Of a DNA stretch of 56,453 bases, positions 28,114-36,815 are shown piece by piece. The stretch is taken from contig NZ_JAPHNL010000233.1 in NCBI RefSeq assembly GCF_026274175.1, forward strand, positions 1 through 56,453, in the 5' to 3' direction. Source of the DNA: Streptomyces beihaiensis (GTDB taxonomy: Bacteria; Actinomycetota; Actinomycetes; Streptomycetales; Streptomycetaceae). Made by a program: the position numbers and the translations under genes. How positions within the stretch are numbered: the first letter of the stretch is position 1; the number at the start of each line of letters is the position of its first letter. The notes below the pieces were generated by a model that was not told the DNA's origin, made no database searches, and saw only the letters and a list, made by a program, of their open reading frames with translations.

Positions 28114-28508
28114 CTAGACGTATTCCGCTCGTGCTCGGTTGCCGCCGCCGAGCAGCCGACGCGGCACGTCCTCGTCGCGGCTCGACAGGTCGTCCACGAA
28201 ACGGCTGAGCACCGACGCGCGGTCCGGCACGGCTTCGAGGTCCTGGTGCGTCCGGCGGGCGGCGAAGCCTGATCCGTCGGTAGCGGGAGCGTAGGCGAAG
28301 TCGCGTCCGCGCGGCGTGCGTGTGAGGACGTCCTTCTCGTACAGCCGAGTGAGGATCGTCACGACCGTGCTGTGCGCGAGGCCGCCGGTCATGCCGTCGA
28401 GGACCTCGCGCGCGGTGAGCGGGGCGGGGCGGCGGCACGCAGGACGGGGAGTGTCTCGGCCTCCCGCTTGCCGTTGGCCGGCCGGTGGTCGGTCGCGTGC
28501 GCATCCAT
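28114..28508 (-). pseudogene. BlaI/MecI-like repressor gene, apparently frameshifted
   Basis: The C-terminal part is clearly a BlaI-type winged helix: APLTAREVLDGMTGGLAHSTVVTILTRLYEKDVLTRTPRGRDF in part, ending RRLLGGGNRARAEYV. In that frame the N-terminus is an implausible Arg/Pro-rich string. In another frame, from ATG 28508, one reads MDAHATDHRPANGKREAETLPVLRAAAP, the normal N-terminus of such proteins. The two frames meet in a GC-only run near 28420-28437, so one base is missing or two are extra. Either the gene is inactive or the assembly has an error there. It diverges from uppP across a 22-bp palindrome that looks like its operator. Intact, it would be about 130 residues. Confidence 0.7.
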
Positions 28509-28547
28509 GTTTGGCCGCGTTCTCCTTCATCCTCTAGAGTCGCTCCG

Positions 28548-28569
28548 TCTTCTACGCGCGCGTAGAAGA
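28548..28569. promoter_or_regulatory. Perfect 22-bp palindrome between blaI-like gene and uppP
   Basis: TCTTCTACGCG (28548-28558) is followed directly by its exact reverse complement (28559-28569). CTAC...GTAG resembles the TAC/GTA core of BlaI/MecI operators. It lies 40 bp before the blaI-like ATG and 127 bp before the uppP GTG, so it probably controls both. Confidence 0.65.
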
Positions 28570-28695
28570 TGCGTGGCATCCCCGCGTGTGTCACGAGCAG
28601 AGTCCGTCCTTGCCGCAGGCGAGGACGGGCCTCGGCCGCGGCCGCCACCGCGCCGCCGACTACCAGTCGACGAGCATCCCGCAAGGACGGATCCT

Positions 28696-29532
28696 GTGAG
28701 CGCGATCAGCATCGGACAAGCCCTCGTACTCGGCGTGGTGGAGGGGGTGACGGAGTTCCTGCCCGTCTCGTCCACCGGCCACCTCAAGATCACCGAGGGG
28801 CTGATGAACATCCCGGTGGACGACAAGGGGGTCGTGGCCTTCACGGCGGTCATCCAGGTCGGCGCCATCGCCGCAGTCCTCGTCTACTTCTTCAAGGACA
28901 TCAAGCGCTTCCTCGCCGCCTGGTTCCGTGGCCTGTTCAACCGAGAGGAGCGCTACCACCACGACTACAAGTTCACCTGGTGGGTCATCTACGCCACGAT
29001 TCCCATCGTGATCGTCGGCCTGGCCGCCAAGCCGCTGATCGAGGGGCCGCTGGCCTCGCTGTGGGTCGTCGCGGGTTCGCTGATCGTCGGCAGTGGCGTG
29101 ATGTGGGCCGCCGACCAGATGGGCCGCCACAAGAGGAGCGAGGACGACACGTCCCTGAAGGACGCCATGATCGTCGGCTGCTCGCAGATCCTCGCCCTGC
29201 TCTTCCCCGGCTTCTCCCGCTCGGGCGCCACCATGTCCACCGGCCTCATCCTCGACCTCGACCGGGTCGCCGTCACCCGCCTGTCCTTCTTCCTCGGTCT
29301 GCCCGCGCTGACCGGCGCGGGTCTGTACGAACTGAAGGACGCCGTCGGCGGCGGCGTGGGCACCGTTCCGCTGGTGGTCGGCACGGCGGTGTCGTTCGTG
29401 GTCGCGTACGCGTCGATCGCGTGGCTGCTGAAGTTCGTCGCCAAGCACTCGTTCAACGCCTTCGTCGTCTACCGCGTCGTCGTCGGCGTGGCGCTCTTCG
29501 GCCTCCTCGGCGCGGGCGTCCTGAACGCCTGA
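28696..29532 (+). CDS. uppP: Undecaprenyl-diphosphatase UppP/BacA
   Basis: A 278-residue integral membrane enzyme with about eight helices. Signature 1 is EGVTEFLPVSSTGHL (catalytic Glu and Ser/His region) and signature 2 is LFPGFSRSGATMS. It dephosphorylates undecaprenyl diphosphate so that the lipid carrier of peptidoglycan synthesis is recycled; extra copies give bacitracin tolerance. The GTG at 28696 is preceded by AAGGA. The neighbouring divergent BlaI-like regulator and the 22-bp palindrome suggest antibiotic-stress control, which may now be constitutive because the regulator gene appears frameshifted. Confidence 0.95.
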   Translation: MSAISIGQALVLGVVEGVTEFLPVSSTGHLKITEGLMNIPVDDKGVVAFTAVIQVGAIAAVLVYFFKDIKRFLAAWFRGLFNREERYHHDYKFTWWVIYATIPIVIVGLAAKPLIEGPLASLWVVAGSLIVGSGVMWAADQMGRHKRSEDDTSLKDAMIVGCSQILALLFPGFSRSGATMSTGLILDLDRVAVTRLSFFLGLPALTGAGLYELKDAVGGGVGTVPLVVGTAVSFVVAYASIAWLLKFVAKHSFNAFVVYRVVVGVALFGLLGAGVLNA

Positions 29533-29653
29533 CGTCGTACGGGCCGGTCCGGGCGTCGGTCCCTGAGCACCACGGTCGCGTCCGGACGGCCGCGGTCCGG
29601 CCGTAGACTCGGTGCCGGTCGGTGGCGTCCAGGAGAGTCGCGGAGTCGGGGAC

Positions 29654-30220
29654 ATGGGTCGATGGGAGCCGAACGCCCGCGGGCGGCTCGAGAAGGCGGC
29701 GCTGGAGCTGTACAGCGAGCGCGGCTTCGAGCAGACGACGGTGGCGGAGATCGCCAAGCGGGCCGGGCTGACCGAGCGCACCTTCTACCGGCACTTCGCC
29801 GACAAGCGTGAGGTCCTCTTCCCTGACGCGAGCCCGCTGCAGACGTTCTTCGTCGAGGCGCTGAACGACGCGCCGCACGACGCGGCGCCGATCGACACGG
29901 TCGGCCTGGCGCTCGACCGGATCGGCGAGCTGTTCCAGGGACGCCGTGAACTGGCCCGGCAGCGGCAGGGGATCGTCTCCGCCAACCCGGAGCTGCGCGA
30001 ACGCGAGGTGACCAAGATGGCCGACCTGTCCGACGCGGCAGCGCGGACGCTGCGCGGGCGCGGCGTCGGCGACCTCGCCGCGAGCCTCGCCGCCGAGATC
30101 GCCGTCGCCGTCCTCAAGGTCGCCTTCGAGCGCTGGCTCGACGACCCCGGCGACCGGGACTTCGGCCACTTCGCGCGGGAGTCGCTCGACGAGGTGCGGG
30201 CGCTGGCGGCGGGCGCCTGA
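29654..30220 (+). CDS. TetR-family transcriptional regulator
   Basis: A 188-residue regulator. The N-terminal helix-turn-helix (ARGRLEKAALELYSERGFEQTTVAEIAKRAGLTERTFYRHFADKREVLF in part) is a full TetR domain at residues ~8-56. The ligand-binding C-terminal domain is helical and unassigned. The ATG at 29654 places the domain at the N-terminus; an in-frame ATG at 29612 adds 14 residues with no similarity. It follows uppP by 121 bp and is convergent with the alpha-galactosidase gene. Target unknown. Confidence 0.92.
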   Translation: MGRWEPNARGRLEKAALELYSERGFEQTTVAEIAKRAGLTERTFYRHFADKREVLFPDASPLQTFFVEALNDAPHDAAPIDTVGLALDRIGELFQGRRELARQRQGIVSANPELREREVTKMADLSDAAARTLRGRGVGDLAASLAAEIAVAVLKVAFERWLDDPGDRDFGHFARESLDEVRALAAGA

Positions 30221-30252
30221 GACGTCCCGCCCACCGCCCCGCGTACCCCGGC

Positions 30253-32421
30253 TCAGGCGGCCCGGACCCGTACCAGCAGCAGCTGCTCGGGGTGGAGCGC
30301 CGGTGCCCGTACCCCCGCCCGAGCCAGCACGCGCCCGCTGAGCACCACCGGCCGCACGGTCCAGGCAGGAGGCTCCGCCTGGCGCAGCGCGGGGGTGTCT
30401 CCCGGCGGCTGGACGGCGACCCGGTAGTCGCGGTCGGGGTCCAGCCCGGGAAACCGTACCGTCCCCGGCCCCGACGTCACCGGCGTGTCCAGCTGCACCA
30501 GCGCGAACAGCGCGTCCGTACGGTCATCGGCCACCACTCCGTGGACGGCGAGCGCCGGATCGAAGGAGTCCGCGCGCACCGTCTCACCACGGTGCAGCAG
30601 GCCCCGCACTTCCTTGTACAGGGCCACCCAGCGGGCGAGTTCGGCCCGCTCGGCCGGCGTCGCCGAGGTCAGGTCCCACTCGATGCCGAACGACGCGAAC
30701 AGCGCCGTGCCGGCCCGGAACGACAGGTCGTGCGTGCGGTGCGTGGTGTGCGCGCGCGGCGCCCCCACATGCGAACCGATCAGTTCGGGCGGCAGCAGCT
30801 GCGCCGTCCAGCGCTGGATCCGCTGGCGCTCCAGCGGGTCGATGCAGTCACTGGCCCAGATCCGGTCGGTGCGTTCGAGGACACCCAGGTCGACGCGGAG
30901 GCCCCCGGACGAGCAGGACTCGATCTCCACGCCGGGATGCCTGGCGCGCAGCGCGTCGAGGAGGCGGTACACGGCACACGTCTGCGCGTGCACCCCCGGC
31001 GTGCCCGCCGGGCCGTGGCCCGCGTCCTGAAGGTCCCGGTTGTGGTCCCACTTCAGGTACGCGATCGGGTACGTGGCCAGCAGCGAGTCGAGCCGCTCCA
31101 GGACGTACGCGTACGCCTCGGGCACCGCCAGATCGAGGACCTGCTGGTGGCGCGAGGGCAGCGGCAGCCGGCCGCCGGTCGCCAGCAGCCAGTCGGGGTG
31201 GGCGCGGGCCAGATCCGAGTCCGGGTTGACCATCTCCGGCTCGACCCACAGGCCGAAGTCCATGCCGAGGCCGTGCACGGCGGAGATCAGCGGGCCCAGG
31301 CCCTCGGGCCACACCTCCTCGTCGACGTACCAGTCGCCGAGCCCGGCGGCGTCGCCCCTGCGCCCGCGGAACCAGCCGTCGTCCAGGACGAACCGTTCCG
31401 CGCCCGCCTCGGCGCCCAGCCGGGCGAGTTCGGTCAGACGCCCCAGGTCCTGGTCGAAGTACACGGCCTCCCACGTGTTCAGGACCACCGGCCGCGGCGG
31501 CCGTCCGGCGCTCCGCCGCGCCCGCAGGTGGGAGTGGAAGCGCCCGGCGACGGCGTCCAGCCCGGTGGCGGAGTACGCGGCGTACACCCACGGCGTCGTG
31601 TAGCTCTCGCCGGGCGCGAGCCGCACCTCGCCGGGGAGCAGCAGTTCGCCCCCGCCGAGCACGGCGGCGCCGCCCGCCGTGCGCTCCGCGTAGGTCTGAT
31701 GGTTGCCGCTCCACGCCACGTGCACGGCCCAGACCTCGCCGCAGCGGAACCCGAACCCGGGTGTCCCCGCGGCGAGGATCAGCGGAGCGTCGGGCCCGGT
31801 GCGGCCGCGCCGGTTCTCGCGGGCGTGCGTGCCGACGACGAACGGCAGCCGCTGCGGGGCCCGTTCGCGCGCCCACCGCCCGGCCAGGTCGAACAGCTCG
31901 GTGGCGACCGGCGGCACCGGCAGGGTGAGCACCAGCGAGTCGAGTGTGAACGGGCCGTCCGTGCCCGGCGCCGCGGTCACTTCCGCGCGCTGGCGCACCA
32001 GTCCCTCGGCTGTGAGCTCCAGTTCGACGCGGAGCGTGAGCCCGGCCGTGGGGTCGGTGCCGGTCGCCACGGCCAGGCCGCCCTGTCCGGCGCCCCGGTC
32101 GGTCACGTCGAGGCCGGTCAGCAGGAACAGGGGCGACCAGCCGGTGCCGTCGCGGTGTCCGGACAGGCCGGGGCGGCCGTTCCAGCCGGTGGCGTGCTCC
32201 CGGGCGAGTGAGACGGGCACGGTCTCGTCGTACTCGTTGGGCAGCGGGCTCGGCGCGGTGGCGCGGCACAGCTCCCGAAGCCCGGCCGCGTCGACATCGC
32301 CGAGGTCGCCGCCCCAGTACAGCACCGAGGGCAGCGCGCCATCGTCCGCCGTGAGCACGAGGCTCACTCCGGCGGCGCGCAGATGCGTGGGGGGCGTGGG
32401 TTCCGTTTCCAGCAGGGCCAA
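30253..32421 (-). CDS. Alpha-galactosidase, GH36
   Basis: A 722-residue cytosolic glycosidase. An N-terminal beta-supersandwich (~1-310) precedes the catalytic barrel: VVLNTWEAVYFDQDL, FVLDDGWFRGRRGD, LWVEPEMVNPDSDLAR, the nucleophile Asp in AYLKWDHNRDL and the acid/base Asp in RIWASDCIDPLERQRIQRW (in part) after SCSSGGLRVDLG. It cleaves terminal alpha-galactose from melibiose, raffinose or similar sugars. The likely start is TTG at 32421, six bases after GAGGAG; no better codon fits. A LacI-type operator lies 42-56 bp upstream of it. No galactoside transporter is adjacent. Length and motifs are full. Confidence 0.9.
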   Translation of the reverse strand: MALLETEPTPPTHLRAAGVSLVLTADDGALPSVLYWGGDLGDVDAAGLRELCRATAPSPLPNEYDETVPVSLAREHATGWNGRPGLSGHRDGTGWSPLFLLTGLDVTDRGAGQGGLAVATGTDPTAGLTLRVELELTAEGLVRQRAEVTAAPGTDGPFTLDSLVLTLPVPPVATELFDLAGRWARERAPQRLPFVVGTHARENRRGRTGPDAPLILAAGTPGFGFRCGEVWAVHVAWSGNHQTYAERTAGGAAVLGGGELLLPGEVRLAPGESYTTPWVYAAYSATGLDAVAGRFHSHLRARRSAGRPPRPVVLNTWEAVYFDQDLGRLTELARLGAEAGAERFVLDDGWFRGRRGDAAGLGDWYVDEEVWPEGLGPLISAVHGLGMDFGLWVEPEMVNPDSDLARAHPDWLLATGGRLPLPSRHQQVLDLAVPEAYAYVLERLDSLLATYPIAYLKWDHNRDLQDAGHGPAGTPGVHAQTCAVYRLLDALRARHPGVEIESCSSGGLRVDLGVLERTDRIWASDCIDPLERQRIQRWTAQLLPPELIGSHVGAPRAHTTHRTHDLSFRAGTALFASFGIEWDLTSATPAERAELARWVALYKEVRGLLHRGETVRADSFDPALAVHGVVADDRTDALFALVQLDTPVTSGPGTVRFPGLDPDRDYRVAVQPPGDTPALRQAEPPAWTVRPVVLSGRVLARAGVRAPALHPEQLLLVRVRAA

Positions 32422-32462
32422 GGGGTACTCCTCGGGGCGGATGGCGTCGGAGACGACACGGG

Positions 32463-32477
32463 GGAGAGCGCTTTCTC
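32463..32477. promoter_or_regulatory. LacI/GalR-type operator upstream of alpha-galactosidase
   Basis: GGAGAGCGCTTTCTC has the AGCGCT core (32467-32472) with partly symmetric flanks, as in GAAAGCGCTTTC-style sites bound by LacI-family sugar repressors of Streptomyces. It lies 42-56 bp upstream of the TTG start of the GH36 gene. The matching repressor is not in the window. Confidence 0.5.
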
Positions 32478-32628
32478 GGCTCGCGGGGCGAGTCTCGACG
32501 CGGCACCCCGGCCCCGTCAACGGGATCCCGGTGTTCCCGACGTTCCCGGGGCCCTCCGCCGCGGCCACCGGGTGCCGTGCGGCTCGCCGGTGGACCCGCT
32601 CCTGCTCGGCGGGCGACAGCCCCCTTCC

Positions 32629-32670
32629 ACCTCAACCTCAACCTCAACCTCAGTCTCAACCTCGACCTCA
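32629..32670. repeat. Hexanucleotide tandem repeat (ACCTCA)7
   Basis: Seven 6-bp units: four exact ACCTCA, then GTCTCA, ACCTCG and ACCTCA. It is in the spacer between the divergent alpha-galactosidase and GNAT genes. It is a strand-biased, lower-GC tract that could vary in length; no coding role is seen. Confidence 0.85.
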
Positions 32671-32748
32671 CGCCGACACCGGTCACCGCCCTCGACCCGC
32701 CGAGGAGCGCGAGCGATCCCCAGGCGGGCGTGCGGTAGGTTGCCCGCC

Positions 32749-33309
32749 ATGCCCGAACTCGGACCCGTCGCCTGGCCACCCGCCCCGATCAACAGCGAAC
32801 GGCTCGTGCTGCGCGAGCCGGAGGCTCGCGACCGCGCGGCGTTCATCGAGCTGTACGCCTCACCGCAGGTGCACACCTACCTCGGCGGCCCCCGGCCTTG
32901 CGACGAACTCGAGCGCCGGATGCCCGAGAAGCCCGAACGGCGGCCCGGCCTGTTCGTGATCGAACTCGACGGAGCGATGATCGGCATGGTCGAGCTCAAG
33001 CGGTACGAGGCGGATGCCTCGGCCGGGGTCCGCCCGGACGCCGGAGAGTCGGAGCTCGGCTGTCTGCTGCTGCCACGGGCATGGGGCCACGGGTACGGCG
33101 TCGAGGCGTGCGCGGCGGCGCTCGACTGGCTCGCGGGCGTGCGGCCCGGCGAGCCCGTGGTACTGCGCACCCAGACGGCCAACGAGCGCTCGATGCGGCT
33201 CGCCGAGCGGCTCGGCTTCACGGAAGAGGGGCGCTACGAGGCGTACGGCGCCCAGCAGTGGCTCGGCGTGCGGTCGGCCCACGTGCCGTCCTCCGCGCCG
33301 TCGTCCTGA
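32749..33309 (+). CDS. GNAT-family N-acetyltransferase
   Basis: A 186-residue acetyltransferase of the RimJ/RimL-like type. INSERLVLREPEARDRAAFIELY opens the fold, ELGCLLLPRAWGHGYGVEACAAALDWL carries the acetyl-CoA loop (RAWGHGYG), and TQTANERSMRLAERLGFTEEGRY is the conserved end. The substrate may be a protein N-terminus or a small amine. The ATG at 32749 fits the fold. Divergent from the alpha-galactosidase gene and convergent with the pspAB-like gene. Confidence 0.9.
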   Translation: MPELGPVAWPPAPINSERLVLREPEARDRAAFIELYASPQVHTYLGGPRPCDELERRMPEKPERRPGLFVIELDGAMIGMVELKRYEADASAGVRPDAGESELGCLLLPRAWGHGYGVEACAAALDWLAGVRPGEPVVLRTQTANERSMRLAERLGFTEEGRYEAYGAQQWLGVRSAHVPSSAPSS

Positions 33310-33327
33310 GGCCAGGACCGGGCGCGC

Positions 33328-33912
33328 TCAGCCGGGCAGGCCGGGCGCGCCCCACAACGCGAACCACCGGCCGAGATCCTGCTCGATCCGCAGATCGTCC
33401 TTGACGATGGCCTTGACCTGGAGCTCCAGGGCGTTGTCCCGCTTCTGTCCGGGTTGCGGCGCGAACGGGTAGAACGTGCCCCGCTTGTACAGGTACACCA
33501 GTGCGAGCGGGCGGTGCTCGGGGTCCTCGAACGTCACCAGGGAGCACAGCAGATGCGGGCCGAAGCCGCTGTCCTGCAGCGACGAGTTCACCGCGTGCAG
33601 GTCGTTGACGAGCGCGGGCAGGTCGTCGCTCGGGCGCCGCGACAGCAGCCACCCGTACCCGAAGCTGTCGCGGCTGAACTCCACCGGGACGCCCTCGCGC
33701 CCGGAGTCCGCGTCGAGCAGGGCGCGCACCTCCTGCTGCACCTGAGCGAACGCCCCGCCCTCGATCGAGGAGAAGCACACCGAACCGGCGCCCGTCGGGG
33801 TGAAGCCCATCGCGGCCTGGAGGGTGATGGCCGCGGAGGGCAGCCCGAAGAGCTGGTCCAGATCGGGCTTGACCGGCTTGGTTCGGCCCAGCAGGACATC
33901 GAGAAGCCCCAT
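33328..33912 (-). CDS. PspA-associated protein PspAB
   Basis: A 194-residue soluble protein beginning MGLLDVLLGRTKPVKPDLDQLFGLPSAAITLQ, a start typical of the actinobacterial PspAB family found beside HtpX. Further blocks are GAGSVCFSSIEGGAFAQVQQEV and LVTFEDPEHRPLALVYLYKRGTFYPFAP (in part). It is 28 bp downstream of the htpX gene on the same strand, which supports the call. Role: probably an accessory of phage-shock/membrane-stress response; no catalytic motif is known. Confidence 0.85.
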   Translation of the reverse strand: MGLLDVLLGRTKPVKPDLDQLFGLPSAAITLQAAMGFTPTGAGSVCFSSIEGGAFAQVQQEVRALLDADSGREGVPVEFSRDSFGYGWLLSRRPSDDLPALVNDLHAVNSSLQDSGFGPHLLCSLVTFEDPEHRPLALVYLYKRGTFYPFAPQPGQKRDNALELQVKAIVKDDLRIEQDLGRWFALWGAPGLPG

Positions 33913-33940
33913 CGCGTTCAGCCCTTTCGGTCGCCTGACG

Positions 33941-34867
33941 TCATGCGGTGGTGTCCGGCTCGCCGCCCGCCACCTCGCCCAACTGGGCGGAGATCTTGCC
34001 GAGTTCCTCGATCCGCCGCTCCAGGCTCGGGTGGGTGGAGAGCAGACCCTGGAGCGCGTCGCCGGCCTTGAGGGCCGGAGCGAAGAAGAACGCGTTGAAC
34101 GCCTGCGCCGTCCGCAGGTCCTTGGTGGGGATCCGCGCCATGTCACCACTGACCTTGGTCAGCGCCGACGCCAGCACCGACGGCTTGCCCGTCAGCATGG
34201 CCGCCGCACGGTCCGCGGCCAGCTCGCGATAGCGCGACAGGGCGCGGATCAGCAGCAGACTGATCGCGTACACCGCCGCGGAGACCAGCATGACGACACC
34301 GATCACGGCGGCCGTGTTCTGGTCCCTGTTCCGCCCGCCGAACAGCTGCGAGTAGAAGGCGAAGCGGACCATGAGCCCCGCGATCACACCAAGGAACGAC
34401 GCGATGGTGATCACCGCGACGTCCCGGTGCGCCACATGCGACAGCTCGTGCGCGAGCACGCCCTCCAGCTCGTCGGTCTCCAGGCGACGCAGCAAACCCG
34501 TCGTGACACAGACGACGGCATGGTCGGCGTTGCGGCCCGTCGCGAACGCGTTGGGCAGATCCATGTGGGAGACCGCCACACGCGGCTTGGGCATGTCGGC
34601 CGTGGCGCACAACCGGTCGATCACACCATGCAGTTCGGGCTCCTCCTCGGCTGTGACGATCTGACCGCGCATCGCGTACAGGGCGATCCGGTCGGAGTAC
34701 CAGAACTGGGCGATGAGCAGGGCCCCGGCGATGACGACGACCAGGGCCACCGATTTCAGCAGCGCGATCAGGGCGGCGACGAACGCCACGTACACCAGAC
34801 CGAGCAGAAACATCGTGACCACCATACGGGCGGTCAGCTGCCGGTCCGGTTCGAAACGGCTGCGCAT
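33941..34867 (-). CDS. htpX: Membrane zinc metalloprotease HtpX (M48)
   Basis: A 308-residue protease. Two N-terminal membrane helices (~15-60) precede the zinc motif HELSH in LEGVLAHELSHVAHRDVAV; two more helices (~165-210) follow, then the third zinc ligand Glu in RYRELAADRAAAMLTG. HtpX removes damaged membrane proteins with its active site on the cytosolic face. MRSRFEPDRQLTARM at 34867 is taken as the start. Operon with pspAB, so both probably respond to envelope stress. Confidence 0.94.
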   Translation of the reverse strand: MRSRFEPDRQLTARMVVTMFLLGLVYVAFVAALIALLKSVALVVVIAGALLIAQFWYSDRIALYAMRGQIVTAEEEPELHGVIDRLCATADMPKPRVAVSHMDLPNAFATGRNADHAVVCVTTGLLRRLETDELEGVLAHELSHVAHRDVAVITIASFLGVIAGLMVRFAFYSQLFGGRNRDQNTAAVIGVVMLVSAAVYAISLLLIRALSRYRELAADRAAAMLTGKPSVLASALTKVSGDMARIPTKDLRTAQAFNAFFFAPALKAGDALQGLLSTHPSLERRIEELGKISAQLGEVAGGEPDTTA

Positions 34868-34986
34868 CCTCTTCACCCCGCGTTCTGGCGTACGTCGAAC
34901 GGTGCGTCGAACAGAGCCTTCGACACTGCCATGGTATTGCCGCGCTGTCTTGTGCGTCGACGGCCGTCCGGCCCCCGGTGCGGGCG

Positions 34987-36054
34987 TCAGGCGGCCCGGC
35001 AGTCGAGCACCACCAGACCCGACGGTGTGGTGCGGACATCGGTGGCCGTCAGACCCGCCGCCGTGGCCAGGGCGCGGTAGGACTCGATCGTGCGTTCCCG
35101 GCCGCCGGAGATGACGAGCATGCGCAGGTTCATCTCCGCGAACATCGCCGGATCGTCGCCCGCGGTGCCGTGGGACTCCACGACCAGCACACGGCCCGCC
35201 GGGCCCGCCGCCTCGGCGCAGCGCCGCAGGATCGCCGTGGCGCGCTCGTCGTCCCAGTCGTGCAGCACCGCGCTGAGCACGTACACGTCGCCGTCGGCGG
35301 GCAGCGGGTCGAAGAAGCTCTGCCCGGCGAACGCACACCGCTCCTCAAGGCCCCGCGCGGCCAGGAACCGGCGCCCTCGCGCCACCGTGTCCGGCAGGTC
35401 GACCAGGGTGCCGCGGACGCCGGGGCGGCCTCGCAGCACTTCGGCCAGGAGGGCGCCGGTGCCGCCGCCCACGTCGACGACGTGCCGGACGCCGGACCAG
35501 TCGCACGCCTCGGCGGCGGCCGAACGCCGCGACGCCGCCATCGCGGCGTCGAACGACTCCGCCAGAGCGGGCTCCGCTGCGAGGTGCTCCCAGAACGGCG
35601 CGCCGAACGCCGCCTCCCAGGCGGGTCGCCCGGTACGGACCGTGTGCAGCAGTTCGGTGAAGACCAGGTCCATCCGGCCGCCGAACTCGTCCAGCGTGAC
35701 CATCCGGCGCAGGCCGGAGGGATGGTCGCTGCGCAGGATGTCGGAGACCGCCGTGACCGTGAACCGGCCGGGTGACGGCTCGGCGAACACACCGTGTCCG
35801 ACCAGGTAGCGCAGCATCCGGCCGAGCGCGTCCGCGTCGCTGTCCGACCGCCGGGCCAGCTCCTCGACCTGCTCGACGCCCTCCGCCATCAGATCGGCGA
35901 GCCGCAGCGTGGCGGCCACGCGGACCGCCATCGGCGTCACCAGGTCCGTGAACGGCACCAGCGTCCGCCAGGCCGAGGCGCCGTCCCCGTCCGTGTCGCC
36001 CGCCGAGTCGGCCGCATCCGTCGTGTCCGCACTGTTCACCTTGTCCGCCGTCAT
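34987..36054 (-). CDS. SAM-dependent O-methyltransferase (acetylserotonin/ DmpM type)
   Basis: A 355-residue methyltransferase. After an Asp/Ala/Thr-rich leader, a winged-helix dimerisation domain (~35-110: VTPMAVRVAATLRLADLMAEG) precedes the Rossmann-like domain with VVDVGGGTGALLAEVLRGRPG (SAM binding), GTLVDLPDTV, and YVLSAVLHDWDDERATAILRRC, where the His of HDWDD is the usual catalytic base. This is the Methyltransf_2 family, which methylates hydroxyls of small aromatic or polyketide metabolites. It stands alone, with no other biosynthetic genes nearby, so the substrate is unknown. Confidence 0.9.
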   Translation of the reverse strand: MTADKVNSADTTDAADSAGDTDGDGASAWRTLVPFTDLVTPMAVRVAATLRLADLMAEGVEQVEELARRSDSDADALGRMLRYLVGHGVFAEPSPGRFTVTAVSDILRSDHPSGLRRMVTLDEFGGRMDLVFTELLHTVRTGRPAWEAAFGAPFWEHLAAEPALAESFDAAMAASRRSAAAEACDWSGVRHVVDVGGGTGALLAEVLRGRPGVRGTLVDLPDTVARGRRFLAARGLEERCAFAGQSFFDPLPADGDVYVLSAVLHDWDDERATAILRRCAEAAGPAGRVLVVESHGTAGDDPAMFAEMNLRMLVISGGRERTIESYRALATAAGLTATDVRTTPSGLVVLDCRAA

Positions 36055-36315
36055 ACCGTCACCGTAGTGGCGCGGGCGCCGGGTCGGTCGTCCGTCGCGG
36101 CGATCGCCGGGCCGTCGACACCCGTTTCGCCGTCCGCCGCGCCCGCCCGGCGGTCACCTCCCGACCCGGCCCGTCGGCCCCGCTCGTCCGCGTCGCACGA
36201 AGTTCCGTTCGAGACAGCGACCGGGCAGCCCGTCGGGAACGTACGACACGCGGAGGCACCCGACATCGGGGGGCCGCGGCCGAAGAACCGAACCGAGCGC
36301 GACAGGAGGCGCCCG

Positions 36316-36468
36316 GTGGGCGTGGCGTCGACGCACGGTGCGACAGCCCACATCGGCGCACCGGCCGTCGAACCAAGCGGTGTCCGCCGCCGCTACGGCC
36401 GCGGCGCGAGCGCCGTGCACGCGGCGCGCGGAGTCGATCTGGCCCTGCCCAGCGGCACGTTCACCGCC
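36316..36468 (+). pseudogene. 5' remnant of an ABC transporter ATPase gene
   Basis: A perfect AGGAGG with six-base spacing precedes GTG 36316. The frame reads GAPAVEPSGVRRRYGRGASAVHAARGVDLALPSGTFTA in parts, the normal first ~50 residues of a MacB/LolD-type ABC ATPase that would next give the Walker A loop. Instead the similarity stops at 36468, and no Walker A, signature or Walker B motif follows in any frame. A deletion removed the rest. The intact ribosome site suggests the loss is recent. Confidence 0.65.
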
Positions 36469-36780
36469 GCTTGGACGCTCACCGGCGTGCTGAGCCGCCG
36501 CCACCTGGATCTTCGTGCCGTGACGGAGCACGATCTCCCCCAGCCGGGCGGTGTACTCGGTGCTCACCACCGGGCCCCGGCCGTCACTCCTCGCGCGGTC
36601 TCCTGGTTCGGGGCCGATCGGCCCTGGTGCGCGGGCGGCCCCTGTGCTGGTCTGGAGGTGACGGGAAGGGCCCGTGGAAGACGCGGGGAAGCGACCGAGT
36701 GTCGCGCACCACGCAATCCGGATCCGCGAGAAGCGGGTAGAGCCCTTCCCGCCCCCATGCCTCGAACCTGCGAGGCGACG

Positions 36781-36815
36781 GGGCCCAAGGGCCCTGGCCC
36801 GGACCCGCGTGGCCC
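36781..36815. promoter_or_regulatory. Paired DevR/OsdR-like boxes before CBS-BON gene
   Basis: GGGCCCAAGGGCCCT (36781-36795) and, on the other strand, GGGCCACGCGGGTCC (36801-36815); the centres are 20 bp apart. The start codon of the CBS protein is at 36891. They resemble the mycobacterial DevR box GGGACTTTNGGCCCT and match pairs before five other promoter regions in this block. Confidence 0.6.

Noticed and set aside
36167-36181. GGGGCCGACGGGCCG (minus strand) as a box for the methyltransferase gene
   Set aside because: It is single, without a partner at 20-22 bp, and such G/C words are expected by chance here.
36469-36780. Minus-strand frame containing STEYTARLGEIVLRHGTKIQVAA as a gene
   Set aside because: It reads like protein for about 30 residues but has no usable ribosome site, turns into Arg-rich shadow sequence opposite the ABC remnant, and matches no family I know.
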